Assembly: GCA_964059195.1 (NCBI GenBank)
Contig: CAXKWD010000010.1
Coordinates: 1,866,001-1,930,000 of the forward strand
Length of the DNA stretch: 64,000 nt
Reading direction: 5' to 3'
DNA from: Ectobius pallidus
Taxonomy: Eukaryota; Arthropoda; Insecta; Blattodea; Ectobiidae
This document shows positions 34,870 through 45,449 of the stretch, one piece after another. Under the pieces are notes generated by a model that was given only the letters and a program-made list of their open reading frames with translations, was not told the DNA's origin and did not search any database. Every line of letters starts with the position of its first letter. Positions within the stretch are counted from its first letter, which is position 1. The translations under genes and the position numbers were made by a program.

Positions 34870-35243
34870 TTATGTATTTCTACAAGTCACATATTGTATT
34901 TCCCTTAGTAAGGGATTAGAATGACATTTTAAGGACTCAAGGTATCTAGATCTGATGCGCTGCAAGTAGACACTCAATAACTCGATGTCGAGATCACTGT
35001 AAAGTTGAGTATTACGTATGTAATAGTCAGCTCCCGTAATAGTTCTACAGACTGCACGTTGTATGCCGTCTAAACGTTTCAAGTGTCTTGAATGAGCCGT
35101 AGCCCAAACTTCACATCCATAAATTATATATGACCTTATTAGTGCAGTATACAACAAGAGTTTGGTCTTAAGTGGAATGTAACTCTTGAACATAGGATAT
35201 AAAACCATAAAACGCTGGAAAGCCCTATCTCTCACAGTCTGAA
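34870..35243 (-). pseudogene. Jockey ORF2, 3' part (downstream of the Polinton)
   Basis: Open minus frame of about 124 codons from the insertion point to the stop at 34870: IQTVRDRAFQRFMVLYPMF, then LLYTALIRSYIIYGCEVWAT. This is the conserved post-RT segment of Jockey elements (K-xLYxxxIRPxxxYxxxxW). It joins without a gap to the other ORF2 part once the Polinton and one TATGTG copy are set aside. Its reading frame is intact, so the Polinton arrived while the Jockey copy was still undamaged. About 160 bp of 3' UTR separate the stop from the poly(A). Confidence 0.88.
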
Positions 35244-35249
35244 TATGTG
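35244..35249. other. left target site duplication TATGTG of the Polinton
   Basis: Identical to 50701-50706. Collapsing the two copies restores an uninterrupted Jockey ORF2 codon series (RPH then IQTV). Confidence 0.93.
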
Positions 35250-35403
35250 AGTAGTAGTATGGGGGGCTGTATAGGTAGTGGCCAACCTGTGGTCCGCAAC
35301 CCAAGGGCCACGGATGGCTCGCGACACCATTTGATCAGAGACATCTTGCGTACGTACGAGCCTGCAGTTATGTCCTTTTGCCAACGACGCCTGCTAACGC
35401 ACT

Positions 35404-35670
35404 CTTACGCAAGGCTTTTTACCAATGTTGTTAAGCCCTTTTGCCATCGAGGCCTGGAAACGCACTCTTAAGCATGGCTTTTTAGCAATGTTGTTATGCC
35501 CTTATGCCAAGACGTCTGAATATGCACTCTTACGCAAGGCTTTTTACCAATTTTGTTACGCCCTTATGCCAAGGACATCTGGATACCGCCTCTTATGCAA
35601 GGCTTTTACCAATTTGTTACGCCCTTATGCCATGGACGTCTGGACACCCACTCTTACGCAAGGGCTTTAA
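35404..35670 (+). repeat. ~74-bp tandem repeat in the left Polinton TIR
   Basis: About four and a half units of CTCTTACGCAAGGCTTTTTA followed by CCAAT-TTGTTACGCCCTTATGCCA (units 70-78 bases). The inverse array is at about 50280-50547. Confidence 0.8.
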
Positions 35671-35807
35671 TTGATCCTCCCAACGTTATATTATGACCTT
35701 TTGACAGCTGTAGGGACACTATCCCAGGACTTCCATATGACGTCATCAGCATATAGCTTTCTTATGCATGTTCATTTTATATTTATTTAATAAAATCTTG
35801 TCATAGA

Positions 35808-35880
35808 GATGGATTCGAACCACTCAAGTTATGATTACCGACCATTCGTTTTAAACCGCGTGGCCACAGCGAGATTTGTT
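35808..35880 (-). other. tRNA-like block in the left Polinton TIR
   Basis: On the minus strand TGGCCACGCGGTTTAAAACG resembles an A box / D arm, and GTGGTTCGAATCC is a perfect B box. The outer ends AAATCTCG and CAAGATTT can pair. Eight extra bases before the 3' acceptor strand spoil a standard cloverleaf. Confidence 0.5.
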
Positions 35881-36499
35881 ATTTCACCTGCAAGGGTTGT
35901 CTCATAAGAAAGTTAGGTTTCTCGGTAACGTCATGCTTATTCAATCTTGTGTTTCCCATGTTGTTTACCAGGTGTCGGGTATGTACCAAGCTGCTCGCTA
36001 GATGGCGCCAGCGTTTTCAAATATTCCAATGATAAACAGTCGTTACTTCAATCATGTATATATTATTAGCATGACCTCCTTCTAGATAAGCATTCTTACG
36101 CAAAGACTTTAACCTAATGTTATTACGCTTTTTTTTTAGGATATGCACCCATGAAGTTACGTCCTTATGTCCAGGATATGTGATCATATGCAAAGGTTTT
36201 TAACCTAAAGCTGTTTGGAAAGAGTCGTCTGGATATCCGTTCTTACGCAAAGGGTTTTTTTTTTCCTAATGCTGTAACGTATTATAGACAAGAATGTTTT
36301 GGAAATGTGCCCTTAAGCCATATACCATGGGAATGTTAGGAAAAGAAAAAGTTGAGCACAGGAATGTTTGGAGAAGTATTTTTACACAAGGGTTTGCTGA
36401 CGTAAGATTTTGTTTACTAGTTGATTACAAACTAGACGACGCATACACAAGGTTCAACAAAATTAAAAACCTGAAAAGGCGCACGTAAATGTTCTACTC

Positions 36500-36840
36500 C
36501 CTCCGCAACCCCTGGATGGCTCACGACCAAAAAGGGGGAATGTTCCAACTTTAGGGATAGTTTTGTCTTCTTACGCTATGATATTGCTGTACTCTCCCCG
36601 CAACCCGCGGATGGCTCGCGACAACATCTTTCAGCTTTTTTGTATTTATTTTTTTATCACGACCCACCCATGGCTTGCGACAAAACCTATAGACGGTTTA
36701 GACTTCTTATGCCATTATAACACTACACTCACATAGCTTCCACAACCCTGAATGGCTCGTGACAAAATTACGGTGTCTTCTTGTATTATGAAATTTTACC
36801 ACGACCCACCCAGGGCTCGAGACTACCTTGTGCAATCATT
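36500..36840 (+). repeat. interspersed GATGGCTCGCGACAA repeats in the left Polinton TIR
   Basis: Units of CCGCAACCCGCGGATGGCTC plus GCGACAA recur at about 36507, 36598, 36658, 36740 and 36799, with a further one near the tip at 35295. Spacing is 60-90 bases. These could be binding sites of an element protein. The inverse set lies in the right TIR. Confidence 0.7.
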
Positions 36841-37160
36841 TATTTTTGCAACGACCCTTCTAGGTATGAAATAAATGTTTTAAACCTCACCTTCATGTGT
36901 TAAGAAATTTAACCACAAACTACCAAAGCTTGGTACGGTGCGAGAAATATAATATGTCTTCTCGTAACAGTTTAACTAGAAGGAGGTTTGTCATGGGCAA
37001 TGCTTGACTATCAGGGGAAGGTTTCAATTCTCCTCAACTCGGAGAATATGCACGTGATATTCCTAGGACATCTTTAAGAATGCAGGGGATTGTACATAGT
37101 TTAAACGAGAGAATCGCCGTTTTTCAGCTTAGAGAAAGATGTCGTGTTATCTGATTACAA

Positions 37161-38160
37161 ATACGCAAATGTTTTGGATAAGGAATGAGATCAACACAAT
37201 CAAAGGGTGTCTCGTCCTTGGAAATAAAGAACGCTATACTCAGAATAACAATTCATTTATTGACTATATATACAAACTTCAACTATGTTTATACATACAT
37301 AAAGAATGAACAGATCCACTCTTAGTTCTTACAATAAATACATTTCCATTAAACAGTTTTTTTTGTTAAATAAGTAGTACTCTAAAGTTTTCATTTGAAA
37401 CAACAGTAAATCAAAGTGATCCATAGTAAAAGTTCTAGATATATATTTAGGCCTACCAAACTCCGTTACTCAAAATTACCTATATACTAAAACATAAATT
37501 ATTGTCACAGAGAATTCCTATATAGAGAAGACTCATCACCTGTTAATTGTTCGATGTGAGATGAAAGATCAAATTATTTACATAGTTAAATTCTTTGGTC
37601 TAGCTACATATTTCAAGTGTTTGGTACGTGTGTCTTTGATATTCTCATTCGTATTGTTTGTGAAGATTTTACCATAGTTGATAAAACCCAAAGATATTTG
37701 TGGGTTATAATACAACTCACGTAGTAAATTCAGTTAACCACGGATCTTTACATAGGATAATGACTCACCCATGTAGAGAAAATAACTTGCTCTATGAGAT
37801 GATAAGAGAGCTATGAAAGTACTTCACCGAGGAAAATAACTCGTCCTAGTAATCACGGGAATAACTCATCGTGATGTAGGAAACATACCTCACCCTCTTT
37901 TTAAATTATTAATTTCTGAACCTAGGGCTTTCAACCTGAATGTAAGAAAAAAAAGGGTACAGAAAAGCATTATAACAAGTGGTCCCTCACCCACACAGAA
38001 AAGCAAAATGTTTACAATATTTATTTCATTTGACCTTCCATATGATCAGTTCTCTTATTTCCTCTGTTTATAACCATCGCAACGTAGCACTCTCTTTGTA
38101 ATAGCTGTTTACATCTTTAGTTCCAATAAGTCTAATCTTAACACTGAATCTCAGAAACCC
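37161..38160. other. Polinton sequence downstream of PolB, no gene
   Basis: AT-rich. A TTTATT at about 38022 gives an AATAAA polyadenylation signal on the minus strand about 140 bases after the PolB stop. Several diverged GAAAATAACTCGTCC-like motifs lie at about 37770-37880. No other frame of interest. Confidence 0.5.
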
Positions 38161-38166
38161 TCACTC

Positions 38167-41100
38167 TTATATATGACCAAATGGGAGCGAGCCGTTGTTG
38201 TCAAGGCGTCGACGTTTCCCAAAACACACTCGGTACTTCTTGTCTTCCGATTCAGAGACAATAGAGGGGCCGGGTTTCCTCTTTATTTTTTTCTCCGTTC
38301 GCACAGTAACGGGTTTGGCCTCTCTGTCGAACACCAGCCGTTTAATGGTTTCAAAATTTACCATTTGCGAGGAGGAATAATTTAGAACGATGCCTCTTAC
38401 TTTACAGACCGTCTTGCTCTCTTTCCTACTAGGAATCTCGACTTTATAAGCGTAGTTTTTGGGGCCTCCACTTACAAAATGCGAGATGTAGGCATCCTTT
38501 CCATAGTCAAGCAGCTCGTTCGTCATTTCGCCAAGGTTATCACCTACATCGACGCTATTCTTTTCTCCAACCTTTTGACAATAAATAACACTATCTGTAT
38601 CACAATACAAGGCATTCCTCCCCAAATCTCTCAGATACTTGTATAGTTTTAGACGTGCTCCCGTCGTGACGTAGGATCCTAGCACTACGTTAGTGTGAGG
38701 TAGGGAAGGAATTTCCTCCTCGATATGTTTCCATGTGATCCAGACAACCTGATCATTGGCAAACAACAAATTAGTTATTTCAATACCAGGAGTCGATAGA
38801 AACTCGTACAGCTCTTTGGGCTCTTTAAGTATCTTAGTACGAGTTCTGTCACTGCGTTCGACGAGCTTGCCCCAGAACGAATTCAAACATAGTTTACTGA
38901 TTGCTCGCTTGCCTGGATTATAGACAATATTGTCTCTGTCCAACAAGATTCCTTCGTTTTCCAAAGAGGAGTTTATATATCGGGTTTTGTCCTCCTCGGT
39001 CATAACCCACGAAGGATAACCGCTTGATTCGGCTTTTATCTTGAGGAAAGTATCGATGTAAGACACAAACAGTCCTCCTTCATTTGTCTTACGATCGTAC
39101 AGGGTCGTTTTGTACTCATAAAATTCTTGAATCTTTCTTATCTTATAACCCATGCTCACAGCTTCCCTCACCTCATCAACGATCCAAGTACCTGACAGAA
39201 TTCTGTCTTTTTCATCTACATGAGGACAGCTTCCCTGTTCCCCCGTCTCTGCACAGGTGCGACACAAACAGAACATTAGTTTATGGTTACATTTGTAAGG
39301 TAACACAGGATGATACAAATCTTGAGGAGGGAGAATCGAACATTTGATAACTCCTTCCTTTTTTAGCATGAGGTCAAAGTCGTTACAATCATCCCCTATA
39401 TAGAGAGTTGGATGTCCAATAGGAAATTTGTAATATTTACAAACCCAAGGGTATAAACTCATTACATCAACGTATTGAATAGTTTCCTTTTCAGGTTCTG
39501 TTTCATGATACAAAGTCATCGCTTCGGTCCTTCCTCCGTACAGACTCTCACGAAGCACCAAAGGTGCATTCTGTACCACAGGATGAGTCAATAAAGCAGG
39601 GTGTTTGTTCAATGTATCTTTGAAATCACATTCCCACATGACATGTACTGTATAGCCAAATGAGACAATAGATTCGATCCTCTGCATCGTGGACTCGTAC
39701 CTTTCGGCTAAGGTTTCACTAGATTCCACGATAGGTACATCCCTGTTAGACAAGCACAAACACCCATGAAAATAACATCCTAGAAATTCGAAAACCTCCC
39801 TGGTCTGGCTGCAATAGCCATCGACTTTCAAGTTTGGCAATTCAGGGAGTCGAACTTCTTTACCGTTACCGGCATGTTGGATGGAAATTCCGCGTTTATC
39901 AGTCTCATAAACCAACCACATTAGTGCTTTTTTTGAACACTTGTCGGCCATTCTATACCCACCAGCAGGAATTAATCCAATTGTATTCTCCTTCAGAAAC
40001 TTTTTCCTATATACTTTGTTGCAAGCAGAAGCTATCGTAATGGATTCTAGAAATATCTCCAACCCGCCCACGACACGAAACAAGTTCTTAAACAAAACAC
40101 ACGCTTTCCGCAGAACACTCACATCGGCCTGACAATACGTCTCTAGTTCGTTTTTGTTGTTGAACACTTGATCCTTCACGGATTCGTGCCATTGTAGGAA
40201 GGCTCTACGATCCCCCTCGGACATGCTATCAGCTCCATAATAAGAAACATCGGGGTAAGGTCCTATGTAATCTAGATTTTGAAAGGTGTTGAAATGGTGG
40301 GGGTAAAATCCTTTACTAACGCCGGTGATGCCGAACGTCTTGGGCAATTGCCTTAGGGGCATGGGTAGAAAATTAAGACTGTCTAGAAATGTAAAATGCT
40401 CAAATTTCATGCTTAAAATTTTACAACCGCTCATTACTAGATCGGGCGTCCAGCTGTTTTTAATAGCGTAAGCTAAAATAAACTGAAGATCAAACGATCT
40501 AGCGTTATGAGCTATGACGATAATTTTTTTAAACAACGGTCTATCTATTCTTAAATAATCCATAAACTGATCAATAGGATTCTCCCAGAAAGAATGTTTG
40601 CGTAGACCGCAACGGGAGCAATGATCTTCATTTGAATTCTCACACTCAAAACAAGATTGTTCGACACACAACAGGTTTGGAACATGTAAGAAAGTATTGT
40701 CGCCAATCTGAGTGTTCTGTGTTGTTTCAATATCGTAAAATATCAACAAAGTAGTTTTAGAAGCCGGAATAGAATCCTTCAGAGGTGTCATGAAACAGAA
40801 ATGTCCTCCAATAGGTTGGTGTGACTTGCAGGTATTACAGAAGGTTTTGAAGCATTGATGGTTATGAGCTTTAAATTTATTACAGGTTTTACAGTTTTGA
40901 ACCTTCTCACACACCGTACGTCGTTCTAGAAGTTTAACTTTATGATTAGCAAAACACAAGGCACCTCTAAAAGACCTATTACAATCTTCACAATACATTC
41001 TACTTTCAACAACATCACAAGGCGGTGCAGATCTACAACTGTAACAGATGTGATCACAAATGTGCGAATTTCCTCTTTTAATCCCCTTGCTACAACCTGG

Positions 41101-41910
41101 ACAAATAAAAGGTAAAGCCATAGCAGCATTCAAATTAATTATTGTATGATAATGTTTAGACTCGCTATCATACAACAGATTAATTCTAGGTTTATTACCA
41201 TTATCCCCATCGAAAATGACTGATTCTAAATTTAAACCTGAATACACAACAATTCTGAAACGATTGTAAAAATGATTTTGAAAAGCCTTCAGCTCTGGAA
41301 TGCCTCCCCCCTTACTCAAATCAATCTGTGCTTCTTCCAAGAGCTCTTTTACTTTTACATCAATTTTATAACCACGTCTGTATGACCCATAGTCTGGATC
41401 GCCTTTTAATTTAGCAATTGCTATAATAATGGCATATGCCAAACAGTTGATGAGAGATGTTACTCTCACGATACTTCTCTTCAGGTGTGCCAATACATCT
41501 ACAGATCGAGCTTTTGTCTTAATTGCGCGTCCATTCCCTACAGGCATAGTTACAATATTTACAACTATCCTCAATGTGTCGTTGGCACAAAATCTAGCAT
41601 TTGACTGACACACCTTATGAAATACCTGTTCCACAACCTCAGAATCTATTTGATCTTTTCGACGGTATGACATCCCAATAGGTTTGTCGAGAGAGTTTAC
41701 TTAATTAAAGATAGTGAGTCCTACCATATCAGAATTCTCAGCACCATCTAGACAATAGTCCAATAACTCTTTCATACATTTATTAAAATGAGCTACATGA
41801 TCGGTATTATCATCAGCCGGATCACTTAGTTTTAAAGTTATTTCCTTTCCCGAAGATTTAAAACGTTTATACTCTCGGCGGTCCTCCTTAATTATGGAAA
41901 AACTCACCAT
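38167..41910 (-). pseudogene. protein-primed family B DNA polymerase of the Polinton, one in-frame stop
   Basis: Main open frame 41673-38167 (1168 codons). Seen: N-terminal domain of the arthropod Polinton PolB family; Cys-rich zinc fingers (about residues 190-290 of that frame); exonuclease motifs FYDIETTQN (about 310), IAHNARSFDLQF (about 390) and YCQADVSVL (about 513); polymerase motifs DVMSLYP (about 737), LCLNSFWGKL (about 930) and YCDTDSVIY (about 1025). All catalytic acids are present. The same frame extends upstream to an ATG at 41910, with family-like N-terminal sequence, but a single TAA at 41701-41703 interrupts it, eight codons before the internal ATG at 41673. So it is either a nearly intact pseudogene or is translated from the internal ATG or by read-through. 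Role: replication of the element from a terminal-protein primer. A spliced leader seems to feed it. Confidence 0.9.
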
Positions 41911-42009
41911 GATCAAAACTGTTTTTTTAAGAAACGGAAATGATACGAGTGGGACTGAGTAGAAAACACACTCTCTCTCTCTCTCTTCTGTAGTCTAGAA
42001 GTATTTTAT
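41910..42009 (-). promoter_or_regulatory. putative last leader exon, 5' UTR before the PolB ATG
   Basis: On the minus strand TTTTCCTTGTTTCAG ends at 42010 as a good splice acceptor. About 99 bases of leader, including a GAGAGAGAG run, precede the ATG at 41910 (context GATCATGG). Confidence 0.6.
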
Positions 42010-42096
42010 CTGAAACAAGGAAAATACTTTAGTTAGATACAAATATACAAAACATGATGAACAAAACTCAACTCAAATTCTCTACAAACTTCTTAC

Positions 42097-42187
42097 CTTG
42101 GTCAGACACGAAGGAATCGTACGTGTTTCTTCAGATTGTCGCGTGTCTTGTAGGGATTTATCTTTGGCACGTGTCACTTTTTTCTAC
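42097..42187 (-). other. putative 91-bp leader exon (copy of the repeated exon)
   Basis: Minus strand: acceptor TTTTTTTTTCAG, exon, donor CCAAG/GTAAGAAG. It shares an opening reading RAKDKS and general layout with the units at 44454-44547 and 44952-45044. Confidence 0.6.
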
Positions 42188-42204
42188 CTGAAAAAAAAAG
42201 TATT

Positions 42205-44040
42205 TGAGTATGAATTGTAATAAAACTTATGATAACAGATATAGGGTTCTTCGTCGTACTGAGAAATTACGTAGGAAATCAATATATTTGAATGTAAACA
42301 GAATATATTCTTGCAACGCGTAAGGGTTTTTCCCATCACGTCATGCAAAAAAATGTTCAGGAAATAATTATATTTGAAGAAACAAATGTATTCTTATAAC
42401 AACGAAGGGTTCTTCCTATGTTGTTGTCAGGTTTAATATGTTTAAGAAACAATCTTCATAACTTTCTACATAATTAGGCCTATACACTACATTACATTAG
42501 TTTTATCACGTGCTATATCTGAAATAAAAATAATCAGATGTAGATACTTTTAAATAATATTCCAGATATTATGAAAACTAAATTGTTTTATGGAACTGTC
42601 ATTAAAAAAAACTGTTGGAATATTATATAAATCTAGCAAATATTAGTAAATATTGCAGATCTATGTTCAATTTGTTTATAATTTAATTAGTTACTACAAA
42701 AATAGTTTATCTGTACTTAAGATGCTATGAAAACTATATTAATTTTACAATAGTCATGGTTAGGAAAATATATGTGTTCTTTTAATGTAACATAGCTTTG
42801 TAATTATCAGGAGCGTTCCTGAGTATAGTTATACGCTATGATACTCGTAATAAACATTATAAACTACTATAAGGAAACTCTTTTGTAACCAGAGTAGAAT
42901 TCATGCATTGCCAGTTATGGTTTAGGACTAGAACTGAATATCACCATAATAATTAATAAAAAATAGAAAGATTTGGTTAGACTTAACAGTACAGATATAT
43001 CTTATCGTTATAATACTAATCTTTATCTAACCATTTTAAGAAAATACAACTTACACGGTCTAGTAATGTTCAGTAGTTGGAATAAAACTTATGATAACAG
43101 ATATAGGGTTCTTCGTCGTACTGAGAAATTATGTAGGACATAACTATATTTGAATGTAAACAGAATATATTCTTGCAAGGCGTAAGGGTTTTCCCATGAC
43201 ATCATGCAAAAATGTACAGGAAATAATTATATTTGAAGAAACAAATGTATTCTTATAACATCGAAGAGTTCTTCCTATGTTGTTGTCAGGATTAAAATGT
43301 TGTTTAAGAAACAATCTTCATAACTTTCTACATAATTATACAATACATTACATTAGTTTTATCAATATTTAAAGATAATACTTAGTAAACATTTCTTATC
43401 TCCACTTCAACGGAGAAATCAAACGACGACTGTAACTGTAAATTGTTACGTGTCCTTTAATAGCTTCTCTGTTTTGACTTATCACGGGCTCTATCTGGAA
43501 TAAAAAGAATCAGATGTAGATACTTTTAAATAATATTCTAGTTATTATGTAAACTAAATTATTTTATAGAACTTGTCTTTAAAAAACTGATGGAATATTA
43601 TATAGATATAAAAATATTAGTAAATATTGTAGATCTATGTCCAATTTGTTTACAATTTAATTAGTTACTACAAAAATAGTTTATATGTACTTCAGATGCT
43701 ATGAAAACTATATTAATTTTACAGTAGTCATGGTTAGGAAAATATATGTGTTCTTTTAATGTAACATAGCTGTATAATTATCAGCAGGACATTAGAACCT
43801 GTGTGGTGAAACATTATAAGCTTCTATACCAAAATTATTTTGAGACCAGAGTAGAATTCATGCAAGGACAGTTATTGTTTAGGACTAGAACTGATTATCA
43901 CCATAATAATTCATAAAAAAAGATAAATATTTGGTTAGATTTAACAGTACAGATATATCTTATCATTATAATACTGACATTTATGTAACCATTTGTAAAA
44001 GAATACAACTCACACTGTCTAGTAATGTTCAGTAGAGCTA
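42205..44040. repeat. two ~0.86-0.9-kb direct repeats upstream of PolB
   Basis: AATAAAACTTATGATAACAG, then ATATAGGGTTCTTCGTCGTA, occurs at about 42220 and 43081. The similarity continues through TTCTTATAACA, the TTTTATCACG segment, ATTAATTTTACA-TAGTCATGG, and GTCTAGTAATGTTCAGTAG (about 43060 and 44020). A third, more diverged copy of the last part lies at about 47930-48235. Confidence 0.8.
43405..43498 (-). other. decayed copy of the leader exon
   Basis: Acceptor TTTTATTCCAG is kept, but the donor reads GGAG/ATAAGA in place of GTAAGA. One extra A shifts the frame relative to the copy at 44454-44547. Confidence 0.55.
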
Positions 44041-44453
44041 AAGCAAATAAATATACAGTAATTTCATAACATGAAATATTTGGTTTGAAGAGATCCAAGT
44101 GTCTGAATTAATTCAACAAATGAAAGAGCAAAGTGGTGATACTGAACAAGAAATTACTAAGGTTTATAATATCACAAAAGCTAATAATACGACCAATAAT
44201 AAGAATAATCTTCAAGTTACTTTGCAAGATGAATGATTAAGGTTTTTTTTTAATAAACATTAATCCAAGTTTATCTCATCCTAACCAACAGTTTAATATA
44301 ATCGGTGAATTTTGCAAGTTAAGACATTAATTGTTGGTTTGGAAAATTTAAATACATTTCATACAGTGAAAAGACACTAGACTACATAATTACACACTAC
44401 ATTACATTCGTTTTATCAATATTTAAAGATAATACTTAGTAATTATTTCTTAC

Positions 44454-44547
44454 CTGCGCTTCAGCGCAGAGATCAAACAACGACTGTAACTGTAAGTTGT
44501 TACGTGTTCTTTAACAGCTTCTCTGTTTGACTTATGACGTGCTCTAT
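44454..44547 (-). other. putative 94-bp leader exon
   Basis: Minus strand: acceptor TTTTAATTTTAG, exon beginning ATAGAGCACGTCATAAG, donor CGCAG/GTAAGAAAT. One frame is open throughout (RARHKSNREAVKEH...). Confidence 0.6.
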
Positions 44548-44886
44548 CTAAAATTAAAATGAATCAGTTATAGTTATTTTTAAACAATTTTCCAATTATT
44601 ATGAAAACTAAATTATTTTGTGGAACTTGCCATTAAAACTGATGGAGTATTATTTAAATCTAGAAAATATTTGTAAATATTGCAGATATGTGTTCAACTG
44701 GTGTATAATTTAATTGGTTACTACAAAAATTAGTTTGTTCTGTACTTATGATACTAAGAAAAAACTAAATTATTTTATAGAAGTCATGGTTAAAACTGAC
44801 AGAATATTGTTTTTCACCTAAAAATATTCACAAACATTCCTGACTTAGGTTAATTAAATGAAAACCTTATAACAAAAGCAACTTAC

Positions 44887-44928
44887 CTATTAACAGAAGA
44901 TCGCTAGACGAAGCCTCAACGATGTTTA
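44887..44928 (-). other. partial copy of leader exon 2
   Basis: Matches 45384-45434 (TAAACATCGTTGAGGCTTCG, ending AATAG/GTAAGTTGC) but starts only 23 bases after the preceding donor, too close for a normal intron. It is an alternative or dead exon. Confidence 0.45.
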
Positions 44929-44951
44929 CTGTTCAAGCAAACGATTCTTAC

Positions 44952-45044
44952 CTCCACTTCAACAGAGAGATGAAACAGCGACTGTAACTGTAGTTGTTAC
45001 GTGTCTTTAAACAGCTTATCTGTTTGACTTATGACATGTTCTAT
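44952..45044 (-). other. putative 93-bp leader exon
   Basis: Acceptor TTTTAATTTCAG, exon beginning ATAGAACATGTCATAAG, donor TGGAG/GTAAGAATC. Homologous to the unit at 44454-44547, but its comparable frame has a stop, which argues for an untranslated leader. Confidence 0.6.
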
Positions 45045-45383
45045 CTGAAATTAAAATGAATCAGATACAGATATTTTTAAACAGTTTTCCAATTATTATG
45101 AAAACTAAATTATTTTTATGGAACTTGTCCTTAAAACTGATGGCATATTATCTAAATCTAGAAATATTGCAGATATGTGTTCAACTTGTGTATCATTTAA
45201 TTGGTTACTACAAAAAAAAAATAGTTTGTTCTGTACTTAAGATATTAAGAAAAAACTAAACTATTTTATAGAATTCATGGTTAAAACTGACAGAATGTTG
45301 TTTTTTTTTTTACCTAAAAATATTCACAAACATTCCTGACTTGAGATTAATTAAATAAAAACCTTATAACAAAAGCAACTTAC

Positions 45384-45447
45384 CTATTAAGAGAAGATCG
45401 CTAGACGAAGGCTCAACGATGTTTAATGTTCAAACGCAACCAGCAAA
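45384..45447 (-). other. putative leader exon 2 (64 bp)
   Basis: Minus strand: acceptor CTGAATTATTTCAG, exon, donor TTAATAG/GTAAGTTGC. Sequence shared with 44887-44928. Confidence 0.55.
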
Positions 45448-45449
45448 CT

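Larger units (their letters stand above)
35250..37160 (+). repeat. left terminal inverted repeat of the Polinton
   Basis: 35250 to about 36790 is almost identical to the inverse of about 49157-50700, with only a few mismatches (for example C/T near 35992, GCTG versus GTTG near 36398, and a T-run length change near 36255). From about 36790 to 37160 similarity drops abruptly to roughly 70-75 percent. It contains about five 74-bp tandem units, six GGATGGCTCGCGACAA-type units and a tRNA-like block. The 60-70-codon frames that appear in both TIRs are probably not genes. Confidence 0.9.

Noticed and set aside
35808..35880. Possible genuine tRNA gene in the Polinton TIR
   Set aside because: A and B boxes are good, but eight surplus bases before the acceptor strand and a poor anticodon arm rule out a normal cloverleaf.
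36294..36488. 64-codon frame present in both Polinton TIRs (also at 49466-49660)
   Set aside because: It is duplicated only because it lies in the TIR. It contains TIR motif sequence, and I recognise no domain.
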